Assembly (NCBI RefSeq): GCF_051148895.1
Contig: NZ_CP154625.1
Coordinates: 3,100,001 to 3,164,000 of the forward strand
Direction: 5' to 3'
Length of the DNA: 64,000 nt
DNA from: Terrisporobacter vanillatitrophus
Lineage (GTDB): Bacteria; Bacillota; Clostridia; Peptostreptococcales; Peptostreptococcaceae
Part shown: positions 53,543 through 62,046 of the stretch, piece by piece
How the letters are laid out: every line of letters starts with the position of its first letter
Numbering within the stretch: position 1 is the first letter of the stretch
The notes under the pieces: model-generated
The model's input: only the letters and a program-made list of their open reading frames with translations
What the model was told of the DNA's origin: nothing
Database searches by the model: none
Position numbers and translations under genes: made by a program

Positions 53543-55303
53543 CTATAAGTTAAGTGATTTATTAATTAATTCGTTAACTTTATTTTGAAGGAAATGGCTT
53601 TCATTTTCAAGGTAATTAATTTCTTTATTAATGGCATTTTTTTTACCTTGCAACTTTATATTATTTTTAATAAATCCAACTTCCTTTTTAATTGAAATTA
53701 TTTTTTTACTAAGAGCCTCTATTTCACTATAATTCTCATCTTTAAATATTTTTAGTTTCATTACTTTATTTGGATAATAATCATATATTTTATTCCCCAT
53801 ACATTTTCCTATCATTTTAAAATATCTATCATAGATTTCACTGTTTAATATTGCCACTATATACTCATAAGAGAATACATTTTCATATTCTTCCTTAATA
53901 TAGAAGGAATATACGTCTGCACTACTAAAACTATTATTATCATCTATGGCAAACTTGTTGTTAGAACTCTTATATGGATACATGATTTTTTTTCTTTCAA
54001 ATAAGCTAGTATCTCTTCCCCACTGAAGTTCATACCATTTTCTAACTTTCTTAATACATTCTCTTCTATTTTCCAATTTATCTTTATAAGGTTTGAAGCA
54101 ATTTTCTTCTATATAAGGATATTTATTAATTTCTTTAATATCATTTGCATAAATTAGCTTTTTATTACTTTCTTCTATTATATATTGATTTACATTTCTA
54201 TTTTTTATCCATGACTTTAAGAGCTTTTTGTCAATATGTTCTATTCTTTCATCTTCAATATTTAATATGAATGCTTTATCACAACCAGTAATTATACCTT
54301 GAAAACTTACACATATATCTTCTAGATCATATTCACCTTTTTGTTCTATTCTTTCATAAAGTATTTTATCTTCATAATTAAGTATTATCCAATTATTTCG
54401 TAAATCTACTTGATTAATACTTATCTTTTCACATTTCTCACTATTTAATAATATTTTTAAGTCTTTTATATTTTCAATATTTGTATTGTCTCTTATTTTG
54501 TATGTAACTAATATATTATAATTTGTTTTTTTGTTTAAAATAGCTATAAGAGGTGCTATGCCTAAATTTTTAAATACATTAACATTTTTTAAATCTATAA
54601 CCTTCTTTATATCACAATTACTCCAAAGATAATCTCTAAGAAGTTTGCCTGATGGACTTTCTAAAAAATATCTCGGTGTAATAAGCCCTATTTTGCCTTC
54701 ATCACTTATTAAATCTAAAGCTTTTTTATAAAAACAAAAATACATATCAGCTTTATCTTTATAAACTTCTTTATATTCACTTAATAAAAACTGTTTATAT
54801 TCCTTATCTAGCATCTTATGTCCTATATAAGGTGGATTTCCTATAATATAATCAAATTTCATATAATAATCCTTTTTTAAAGCATCATCACAACTTATGT
54901 TGTTTATAATCGACAGACTGTCTTTTTTTGTATTATGATTAGATGATCTCTTTTTATTTAAGGTTTCTTTTAAAATATTTATGGCATCTTTATCTAGATC
55001 TACTCCATAGATACACTTATTTATAATATGATCACTTATATTATTAATGTAATTTTTACCGTATTTTTTGTTTATTTCATCCAAGTTATTTTTTATTAAT
55101 TTATATATAATATTATAAGCTTCTATTAAAAAGTTTCCACATCCACAAGATAAATCTAAAATCTTAGGCTCTGGATTTTTAATTATATTATGGTTTTTAA
55201 ATACGTCTTCTAATATATAATTAACAATTATTTTAGGTGTGTAATAAATCCCCTTCATTTTTTTGTCATACAAAGACAAACTTTCTTCATATGACTTTGC
55301 CAA
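53543..55303 (-). CDS. camA: CamA-like orphan N6-adenine DNA methyltransferase
   Basis: A 586-residue or slightly longer enzyme. The N-terminal catalytic domain has KGIYYTPKIIV, the SAM site LDLSCGCGNFL and NPPYIGHK (catalytic NPPY); the C-terminal target-recognition part has SFQGIITGCDKAFIL, KWYELQWGRD and FSSADVYSF. These closely match the C. difficile sporulation-linked methyltransferase CamA as I recall it, which methylates CAAAAA. There is no restriction nuclease nearby. The neighbours patatin, ptsH and ptsI match what I remember of the C. difficile locus. The start is unclear: TTG at 55303 lacks a ribosome site, while seven G lie 6 bases before an in-frame ATA at 55316-55318. Confidence 0.88.
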   Translation of the reverse strand: MAKSYEESLSLYDKKMKGIYYTPKIIVNYILEDVFKNHNIIKNPEPKILDLSCGCGNFLIEAYNIIYKLIKNNLDEINKKYGKNYINNISDHIINKCIYGVDLDKDAINILKETLNKKRSSNHNTKKDSLSIINNISCDDALKKDYYMKFDYIIGNPPYIGHKMLDKEYKQFLLSEYKEVYKDKADMYFCFYKKALDLISDEGKIGLITPRYFLESPSGKLLRDYLWSNCDIKKVIDLKNVNVFKNLGIAPLIAILNKKTNYNILVTYKIRDNTNIENIKDLKILLNSEKCEKISINQVDLRNNWIILNYEDKILYERIEQKGEYDLEDICVSFQGIITGCDKAFILNIEDERIEHIDKKLLKSWIKNRNVNQYIIEESNKKLIYANDIKEINKYPYIEENCFKPYKDKLENRRECIKKVRKWYELQWGRDTSLFERKKIMYPYKSSNNKFAIDDNNSFSSADVYSFYIKEEYENVFSYEYIVAILNSEIYDRYFKMIGKCMGNKIYDYYPNKVMKLKIFKDENYSEIEALSKKIISIKKEVGFIKNNIKLQGKKNAINKEINYLENESHFLQNKVNELINKSLNL

Positions 55304-55408
55304 TTCATAGTTATCTATACTTTTCCCCCCCTTAAAATCTTCATCCCCTATGTTGAAATTATAGCATATTTGTTTTTTGTATAAATATGTAAATTACAAA
55401 GTCTTAAT

Positions 55409-55449
55409 AATTTTAAAACCGCCTCTTTAAATGAGGCGGTTTTAAAATT
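55409..55449 (-). terminator. Terminator of the first NlpC/P60 gene
   Basis: A 17-bp stem (core AAAACCGCCTC/GAGGCGGTTTT) overlapping the stop codon at 55448. It resembles the terminator of the paralogue at 56404. Confidence 0.9.
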
Positions 55450-56269
55450 ACTTTAATACTCTTCTCCCATTAACAAAAGCCTTTGAGTAATAATCACTAT
55501 CTAATTGAGAAATTACTACTTTACCTTGACTAGAAGATGCATGTATAAATTGATTATTTCCTAAATAGATTCCCACATGAGAAATAACATTATCCATAGC
55601 ACCCACCGTATCAAAAAATACTAAATCACCAGGTTGTAAATCTTTTTTGCTAATATACGTTCCATAAGTTCCTTGCTCCTTTGATGAACGTGGTAAAGAT
55701 ATTCTTGCTATATTTTTATATACATACCATGTAAATCCAGAACAATCAAAAGTTTCAGGCCCTTCATCTGCCCAAACATACTTTTGACCAAGTAAAGTTT
55801 TAGCATATTCAATTATTTTTTCTGCACTTATTGAAGTTGTTATTTGAGTAATGTTTGTTATTTTATTACTTAAATAATTACTTGCTACATACCCTTCTTT
55901 TCCATTATATTTTATTTTTGACCATCCATCTGATGTTGATATTACTTCTACTTCACTTCCCTTAGATATAGTTCCTAGAATGGATGCTTTTGTTGAAGGC
56001 CCACTTCTAAAATTTAATACACTTACATTGACATACTTTTTCACCTTTTCTGCTGCTTGTATTATTTTATCACTTAAATATTTGCTAGACACAAATCCAA
56101 GGGTATCTTTGTATCTAACTAAAATCCACCCATCTGACTGTGGTACTATTTCCACTTGGGTATTTTTAGGAAGTGATTGTATTATTTCATAATTAGTAGA
56201 AGGCCCCTTTCTAAAATTCAAATTATCCACATTAACTATTTTTATATTATTATTTATACTTGCACTCAT
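55448..56269 (-). CDS. SH3-NlpC/P60 peptidoglycan hydrolase without signal peptide
   Basis: A 273-residue protein. Two bacterial SH3 domains (about 8-70 and 77-140, each with LNFRxGPST) bind the wall; the NlpC/P60 domain (about 150-273) has the catalytic Cys in FDCSGFTWYVY, His in SHVGIYLG and HASS. It cuts peptide cross-links in peptidoglycan. Unlike its paralogue 174 bases upstream it has no recognisable signal peptide, so export is unclear. A hairpin separates the ribosome site from the ATG (see 56277). It looks like a shortened duplicate of the upstream gene. Confidence 0.85.
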   Translation of the reverse strand: MSASINNNIKIVNVDNLNFRKGPSTNYEIIQSLPKNTQVEIVPQSDGWILVRYKDTLGFVSSKYLSDKIIQAAEKVKKYVNVSVLNFRSGPSTKASILGTISKGSEVEVISTSDGWSKIKYNGKEGYVASNYLSNKITNITQITTSISAEKIIEYAKTLLGQKYVWADEGPETFDCSGFTWYVYKNIARISLPRSSKEQGTYGTYISKKDLQPGDLVFFDTVGAMDNVISHVGIYLGNNQFIHASSSQGKVVISQLDSDYYSKAFVNGRRVLK

Positions 56270-56276
56270 ATTTTTT

Positions 56277-56310
56277 CTTATAATTTAATATTATAAGATT
56301 ATCAACTCCT
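56277..56310 (-). promoter_or_regulatory. Shine-Dalgarno separated from the start by a hairpin (gene 55448)
   Basis: AGGAGTT (complement of 56304-56310) is followed by an 8-bp hairpin (56277-56297) and then seven bases to ATG. No other start codon fits the ribosome site. The upstream paralogue has the same design at 57535-57571. Confidence 0.6.
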
Positions 56311-56403
56311 ATTGATAATTTTAATAGAAAAAACTCTATTATTGTAAATATATGCATGTTCATAATAATTTGTGCCGGTTTAAATATCATAAAAAATTTT
56401 ATA

Positions 56404-56443
56404 AATTAAAAACCACCTCTAAAAATAGAGGTGGTTTTTAATT
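56404..56443 (-). terminator. Terminator of the second NlpC/P60 gene
   Basis: Arms with core AAAAACCACCTCT (56408-56420) and AGAGGTGGTTTTT (56427-56439), extending further as A/T pairs. Confidence 0.9.
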
Positions 56444-57528
56444 TATAATACTCTTCTAGCGTTTACAAATGCTCCATTATAATAAGAACTCATTTGAGAA
56501 ATTACAACTTGTCCTTTACTTGATGAAGCATGTATAAACTCATTATTTCCTAAATATATTCCAACATGACCAACATTACCATCATTTGGTCCACTCGTAT
56601 CGAAGAATATTAAGTCACCAGCTTTTAAATTACTTTTACTTACATAAGTACCATAATTACTTTGATCCCTTGAAACTCTTGGTAAACTTATATTAGCTGC
56701 ATTTTTAAATACATAGTAAGTAAATCCTGAACAGTCAAAACTGCTAGGTCCTTGAGCCCCCCATACATAAGGCTTTCCAAGTAAAGTTTTAGCTAGTGAT
56801 ATAACATTACTTACTGATGAAGACGTTGAAGGTGTTGAAGTAAAGTCATCAGGAGCATTACTACTTAAATACTGGCTTGATACATATCCTGTTTGACTAT
56901 TATATTTTATTTTTGACCATCCATCTGATGTTGATATTACTTCTATCTTAGTCCCGCTTGATAGTGTTCCTAGTACTGAATAACTTGTTGATGCTCCACT
57001 TCTAACATTTAATGTTGAAGTATTTACATATTTTATTGTTGTACTACTTGATTCAGGAGCACTACTACTTAAATACTGGCTTGATACATATCCTGTTTGA
57101 TTATCATATTTTATTTTTGACCATCCATTTGATGTCGATATTACTTCTATCTTAGTCCCACTTGATAGTGTTCCTAGTACTGAATAACTTGTTGATGGTC
57201 CACTTCTAAAGTTTAGTACTGTAGTATTTACATATTTTGTTATAGTACTTGATGAATATTCCCCAACGTATTGTCCATAAACATATCCTGTTTTGTCAGA
57301 ATATTTGACTTTTATCCAGGAACCGCTTTCACCTAAATATTCTACCTTATCACCTTTATTAAACTTTCCAATTGATGCGTAACTTGTTGACGGTCCACTT
57401 CTAAAGTTTACCGCATCTGCTGTTATAACTCTATACTCAGTGTCTGCAAATGCTGTACTCATTCCTGTATGTAACATAATTGACGACGCTACTAATCCTG
57501 TTAAAACGTATTTTTTATCAATACTCAT
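56443..57528 (-). CDS. Secreted SH3-NlpC/P60 peptidoglycan hydrolase
   Basis: A 361-residue protein. The signal peptide ends near STAFA-DTE (about 29). Three SH3 domains follow (NFRSGPSTSY, NFRSGPSTSY, NVRSGASTSY at about 42, 106 and 173) and the catalytic NlpC/P60 domain (about 240-361) with FDCSGFTYYVF, GHVGIYLG and HASS. SH3 units 2 and 3 are nearly identical in DNA as well, showing a recent internal duplication. It acts outside the cell on wall peptides, probably in wall turnover. A hairpin lies between ribosome site and ATG. Confidence 0.92.
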   Translation of the reverse strand: MSIDKKYVLTGLVASSIMLHTGMSTAFADTEYRVITADAVNFRSGPSTSYASIGKFNKGDKVEYLGESGSWIKVKYSDKTGYVYGQYVGEYSSSTITKYVNTTVLNFRSGPSTSYSVLGTLSSGTKIEVISTSNGWSKIKYDNQTGYVSSQYLSSSAPESSSTTIKYVNTSTLNVRSGASTSYSVLGTLSSGTKIEVISTSDGWSKIKYNSQTGYVSSQYLSSNAPDDFTSTPSTSSSVSNVISLAKTLLGKPYVWGAQGPSSFDCSGFTYYVFKNAANISLPRVSRDQSNYGTYVSKSNLKAGDLIFFDTSGPNDGNVGHVGIYLGNNEFIHASSSKGQVVISQMSSYYNGAFVNARRVL

Positions 57529-57534
57529 AAATAT

Positions 57535-57571
57535 ATTATAACTTATTACAGTTATAATTTACTCAACTCCT
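57535..57571 (-). promoter_or_regulatory. Shine-Dalgarno separated from the start by a hairpin (gene 56443)
   Basis: AGGAGTT (complement of 57565-57571), an unpaired spacer, a 9-bp hairpin (ATTATAACT/AGTTATAAT, 57535-57558), six bases, ATG. The design matches that of the downstream paralogue though the stem sequence differs. Confidence 0.6.
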
Positions 57572-57724
57572 CTCACAGTGCTATTTTTTATATTATCAAT
57601 TTTTAAAGATAAGTTTCTTAATAATCTTAAATAGTATAATTAGTATTATCACAAAAATGTAAGTTTTTGTCCATAAGTTTAAATATATTTACATTATTTA
57701 CATGAGTAAATAACTAATTTCGGG

Positions 57725-57769
57725 ATATAATAATAGGCCAACTATAACTTAGTTAACCTATTATTATAT
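57725..57769 (-). terminator. Terminator of dut
   Basis: A 13-bp A/T-rich stem (ATATAATAATAGG, CCTATTATTATAT) with inner AACT/AGTT pairing, just after the stop at 57777. Confidence 0.7.
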
Positions 57770-57776
57770 AAATATA

Positions 57777-58211
57777 TTATTGTTTACCTGTACTTCCAAT
57801 TCCGCCTCTATCTTCTGCTTGAAGCTTTTCTACTTCATTAAAAACTATCTTTGGTTGATTTTCTTGTATCCTAAATTGGCATATTCTATCATTTACTTCT
57901 ATTACTGTGTCTCTAAGAGCAAATGCTGGCATAAACCACCAATCATTTGGCCCACAATATGTGTTATCTACGATTCCACAATGATTAGTTTGAATTATTC
58001 CAAAGTTTTTAAAAGTACTACTTCTTGGTACTATATGAGCTTCATAACCTTTTGGTAACTCCATAGCAACTCCTAAAGGAATTAATTTAAATTCCCCTGC
58101 TTTTAATTCCACTTTTTCAGCAGCTCTTAAATCTATCCAGTCAGACTTTCCATCTATGTATTCTAATCTTTTTATTTCATCATTAAGATATTGAATTTTA
58201 ATATTTTTCAT
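57777..58211 (-). CDS. dut: dUTP diphosphatase (dUTPase)
   Basis: A 144-residue trimeric-type dUTPase. Motif 2 reads PRSSTFKNFGI, motif 3 GIVDNTYCGPND, motif 4 RICQFRI and motif 5 DRGGIGSTG. It hydrolyses dUTP to dUMP and keeps uracil out of DNA. Motif 1 is less standard (SDWIDLRA). AAGGAG precedes the ATG. Divergent from topB. Confidence 0.88.
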   Translation of the reverse strand: MKNIKIQYLNDEIKRLEYIDGKSDWIDLRAAEKVELKAGEFKLIPLGVAMELPKGYEAHIVPRSSTFKNFGIIQTNHCGIVDNTYCGPNDWWFMPAFALRDTVIEVNDRICQFRIQENQPKIVFNEVEKLQAEDRGGIGSTGKQ

Positions 58212-58375
58212 GTTGTTATCTCCTTTTGAATTTATTATTTTTCATCTTATTTAAAACACTTTTATATTTTACTACAATATATAATATTATGTAAGTGTAT
58301 AAGAATTTAATTTCCAAATACTTGAGTAGTTCCAATATATGTGGTAATATTGTAATGTTCAAAAGGAGGTATGAA

Positions 58376-60565
58376 ATGAAACTTATTTTAGCAGAAAAAC
58401 CATCTGTTGCTAAAACTATTGCATCCTTTTTAGGGGCAAAAACTAGACACAACGGATATTTTGAAGGAAATGAATATATTGTCACTTATGCAGTTGGACA
58501 TTTAGTATCTCTATATGATATGAAAGATTATGATAAAGATAAATATTCTGGATCATGGAAGATGGATAATTTTCCATTTATCCCTCAAGATAGATTTAAA
58601 TTCAAAGTTGAAGCTTCTAAAAAAGATCAATTTAATGTAATTAAAACTTTGTTAAATAGAAATGATGTTGAGTACATAATAAATGCAACAGATAATGATA
58701 GAGAAGGTGAACTAATATCTTTTTTAATTTTTCTTATGGCAAAAAATAAGAAGCCTGTAAAAAGAATATTAGTTAATGAATGGACTCCTCAAGATATTAC
58801 AAAAGGTCTTCAAAATCTTAAAGACGATGAAGAAATGAGAAATCTACAAGCTGCTGGTTACACAAGACTAATCACAGACTGGCTAATAGGTATAAACTTT
58901 ACTTCTATAGCAACTCTTAAATATGGAAATGGTAAATTATTAAACATAGGACGTGTAATTCTTCCTACTGTAAAACTAGTTTACGATAGAGATATGGAAA
59001 TAAGAAATTTCATTCCAAAAACTTATTATGAGATAGAAGGAAGTTTTAGATGTAAAAATGGTGAATATAAAGGTAAATTAGTTAAAAACAAAAACAGCAA
59101 ATTTGATACACCTGAAGAAGCTAAAGCAATAATTGATAGTATTACTTCTAAAGAAGGTACTATAACAGATAAAAAAGTTACTACTTCAAAAGAGTTTGCT
59201 CCTAAATTATTTTCTTTGACTTCACTTCAAGGTTTTATAACTTCTAAGTATAGTCACTTTACATCAGATAAAGTTCTTAGCGTTTGTCAATCTTTATATG
59301 AAGGTAAAGGTAAAGGTGGATATATCACTTATCCAAGAACTGATTCTATTTTTCTTGAAGAAAGCTTAGTGGATAAGACTTCTCAAACTTTAGAAAAATT
59401 AAAAAAAGGTCTGCCTTACGAAGATAAAATTAAATTTACTAAAACAAAAAGAGTTTTTGACTCTTCAAAAGTCGATAGCCATAGTGCCATCACACCTACT
59501 TACATAATACCTACAAATCTAACACCAGATGAAGCTATTGTTTACAATGCTATCAAAGATAGATTTATAGCTAACTTTATGCCACCAGCAGAATATGAGA
59601 ATACAGAAGTTAAAACTGATGTGAATAAAAATATCTTCCTTACTAAAGGAAAGGTACTTAGAATTAAAGGATATTTAGAAGTTTATAATAAGGAAGAAAA
59701 AGATGATTTACTTCCTATGATGGATAAAAACGAAATAGTTGACGTTATAGAAATCAAACCTTTAAGCAAACAAACTACTCCTCCTAAGCCATATACTGAG
59801 GAAACTCTGCTTAGAGCCATGAAAAACTGTGGTAAAAATGTCTCTGATGATGATACAACAGTTTTATCTGGATATTCCATAGGTACATCTGCCACTCGTG
59901 CTGAAGTACTTAAGAAAATTGGTCAAGTTGGATACGTAAGTAAAAAAGGAAAATCTTATTTTATAACTGACTTAGGTCAAAATCTAGTAGAAATATTCCC
60001 TGTTAAAGAGTTATTTGACGTGGATTATACTGGTAAACTAGAAAAAAGCTTAAGTGATATACAAAAAGGACAGTTTACTAGAAAAGAATATTTAAACAAT
60101 ATAATGAACTTTATTTGGAATAGTGTTAATCTTATTAAATATGATAGACAAAAAAAGATTTCTACAGAAAGTTTCACTTATAATGCAAAAACTAAAAAGT
60201 TTGTAAGTGATAAAAACCCTTCATCCTCTAAAAAATCTACAAAGACTGATACCAAAACATCTAAATCTAGTGAAAATACTGCTCTAGGAAAATGTCCAGT
60301 TTGTGGTGGCGATGTTATGGAAAGCGAAAAAGGATTCTTCTGTACAAATTATAATAATTGTAAATATGGTATCTTCAAAGATGATAAATACTTACAATTA
60401 TTTAAAAAGAGACCAACAAAAACTATAGTTAAAAGTTTACTTAAAAAAGGTGATGCTAAAGTCAAATCTATGACTGGCAAGGATGGTAATAAATTTGATG
60501 CCATACTCAAGTATGAAAAAAATGATAAAGGATATTATGGTTGGCTAATAAAAAAAGATTCATAA
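58376..60565 (+). CDS. topB: DNA topoisomerase III (type IA)
   Basis: A 729-residue type IA topoisomerase. TOPRIM domain: LAEKPSVAKTIA near the start, then ATDNDREGE; the active tyrosine lies in YITYPRTDS (about 320). A C-terminal zinc ribbon (CPVCGGDV, CTNYNNCKYG) is present. It relaxes negative supercoils and separates linked DNA. The ATG at 58376 follows AAAGGAGG by 6 bases; the frame open from 58295 is not needed. Confidence 0.93.
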   Translation: MKLILAEKPSVAKTIASFLGAKTRHNGYFEGNEYIVTYAVGHLVSLYDMKDYDKDKYSGSWKMDNFPFIPQDRFKFKVEASKKDQFNVIKTLLNRNDVEYIINATDNDREGELISFLIFLMAKNKKPVKRILVNEWTPQDITKGLQNLKDDEEMRNLQAAGYTRLITDWLIGINFTSIATLKYGNGKLLNIGRVILPTVKLVYDRDMEIRNFIPKTYYEIEGSFRCKNGEYKGKLVKNKNSKFDTPEEAKAIIDSITSKEGTITDKKVTTSKEFAPKLFSLTSLQGFITSKYSHFTSDKVLSVCQSLYEGKGKGGYITYPRTDSIFLEESLVDKTSQTLEKLKKGLPYEDKIKFTKTKRVFDSSKVDSHSAITPTYIIPTNLTPDEAIVYNAIKDRFIANFMPPAEYENTEVKTDVNKNIFLTKGKVLRIKGYLEVYNKEEKDDLLPMMDKNEIVDVIEIKPLSKQTTPPKPYTEETLLRAMKNCGKNVSDDDTTVLSGYSIGTSATRAEVLKKIGQVGYVSKKGKSYFITDLGQNLVEIFPVKELFDVDYTGKLEKSLSDIQKGQFTRKEYLNNIMNFIWNSVNLIKYDRQKKISTESFTYNAKTKKFVSDKNPSSSKKSTKTDTKTSKSSENTALGKCPVCGGDVMESEKGFFCTNYNNCKYGIFKDDKYLQLFKKRPTKTIVKSLLKKGDAKVKSMTGKDGNKFDAILKYEKNDKGYYGWLIKKDS

Positions 60566-60566
60566 T

Positions 60567-60608
60567 AAAACTGGAGGAATAAATCTAAATATTTATTCCT
60601 CCAGTTTT
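60567..60608. terminator. Convergent terminator topB/pepT
   Basis: Arms of about 18 bp (core AAAACTGGAGGAATAAAT) with T-runs on both strands, between stops at 60565 and 60630. Confidence 0.92.
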
Positions 60609-60629
60609 TAATTAATCATATAAAAATAA

Positions 60630-61847
60630 TTACATTTCTGCATATATTTTAACTAATTCAATAGCTATCTCAACAACTTTGTCCATACCTTCCACACTTA
60701 TATGTTCACAAGCTCCATGATAAGCAGCTCCACCAGTTCCTAAGTTTGGACAAGGAAGTCCTTTGAAACTTAATTGAGCACCGTCAGTTCCTCCACGTAT
60801 TGCATCTACAGTCGGCTCTAAACCTACTGCCTTTATAGCTTTTTTAGCATTGTCTATTAAATGCATACATGGCTCTATTTTTTCTTTCATATTTCTGTAT
60901 TGTTGTTTTATAGTAAGAGTTACTACACCTTCACCGTATTTTTTATTCATAGTTTTTTCTATGTTTTGTAAGAATTCATTTCTTGCAACAAATTTATCTG
61001 CATCATGATCTCTAACTATGTAAACTAATTTAGAATACTCAACTGAACCTGTAGTTTCCATTAAATGATAAAATCCTTCATACCCCTCAGTAGTTGCTGG
61101 AGTTTCATTTGGTAACATTGAGTTTATCTCCATAGCTAATAATTGAGAATTCACCATTATATCTTTTGCACTACCTGGATGAACATTTATACCTTTTATC
61201 TCAAATGTTGCTGTTGATGCATTAAAGTTTTCATATTCTATTTGTCCTTCTAACCATCCGTCTAAAGTGTATGCAAAATCAGCTCCAAATTTTTCAACAT
61301 CAAAATTATGAGCCCCTGTACCTATTTCTTCATCTGGATTAAATCCTATACTTATTTTTCCGTGAGGTATATTTTCCTTTTGTATTATTTCTATTGCAGT
61401 CATTATTTCTGCTATACCTGCTTTATCATCTGCCCCAAGTAAAGTAGTTCCATCTGTAGTTATTAAAGTTCTTCCTTTAAAGTTTTTTAAATGCGGAAAA
61501 TCTGAAACCTTTATAACTCTTCCACTCTCTCCTAAAACTATATCTTCTCCATCATAATTTTCTATGATTTGTGGGTTTACATTTTGTCCACTTATGTCTT
61601 CTGAAGTATCTAAGTGAGCTATAAATCCTAATTTGGATTTGTCTTCATATCCTTTTGTTGCAGGTAAAGTTCCATAAACATAACATTTATCATCTATATG
61701 AGCATCTTCTATTCCTAGTTCTTTCATCTCTTCTACTAATATTTTAGCTAAATCAAATTGACGAGAAGTAGAAGGTACAGTTTCACTACTGCTATCACTA
61801 GTAGTCCATATTTTTACATAATTTAACATTCTTTCATAAGCTCTCAT
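60630..61847 (-). CDS. pepT: Peptidase T (tripeptidase)
   Basis: A 405-residue M20B zinc aminopeptidase. HLDTSED (H78, D80), TLLGADDKAG, NPDEEIGTGA (Glu pair) and RGGTDGAQLSF with the final HGACEH give the two-zinc site. It removes N-terminal residues from tripeptides in the cytoplasm, in line with an amino-acid-fermenting life. GAAGGAG before the ATG; own unit. Confidence 0.94.
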   Translation of the reverse strand: MRAYERMLNYVKIWTTSDSSSETVPSTSRQFDLAKILVEEMKELGIEDAHIDDKCYVYGTLPATKGYEDKSKLGFIAHLDTSEDISGQNVNPQIIENYDGEDIVLGESGRVIKVSDFPHLKNFKGRTLITTDGTTLLGADDKAGIAEIMTAIEIIQKENIPHGKISIGFNPDEEIGTGAHNFDVEKFGADFAYTLDGWLEGQIEYENFNASTATFEIKGINVHPGSAKDIMVNSQLLAMEINSMLPNETPATTEGYEGFYHLMETTGSVEYSKLVYIVRDHDADKFVARNEFLQNIEKTMNKKYGEGVVTLTIKQQYRNMKEKIEPCMHLIDNAKKAIKAVGLEPTVDAIRGGTDGAQLSFKGLPCPNLGTGGAAYHGACEHISVEGMDKVVEIAIELVKIYAEM

Positions 61848-61894
61848 AATTTTGCTCTCCTTCTGTTGAAAAATTTATTTTAATTTTAATAAAA

Positions 61895-61926
61895 AACTGG
61901 GTTCCGTAACAGCTCAGAACCCAGTT
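61895..61926 (-). terminator. Terminator of the aminopeptidase P gene
   Basis: AACTGGGTTC (61895-61904) and GAACCCAGTT (61917-61926) followed on the minus strand by a T-run. About 120 bases separate it from the stop at 62047. Confidence 0.9.
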
Positions 61927-62046
61927 GTAATACTTTTATTATGATACTGTGTAATAATTAAGCTACTTTATTTTTACTATTTTCATTATCATCAGCAACT
62001 AATTTACTTAAACTTTTATAATTAATTCTGTTTTTAATTTTCAATA

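Noticed and set aside
61940..62044. A 28-codon minus-strand frame (starting TTG just after the pepP stop, reading LKIKNRINYKSLSK and ending NKVA)
   Set aside because: No ribosome site and a non-ATG start; coding-like but too short to support. It could be worth a look in ribosome profiling.
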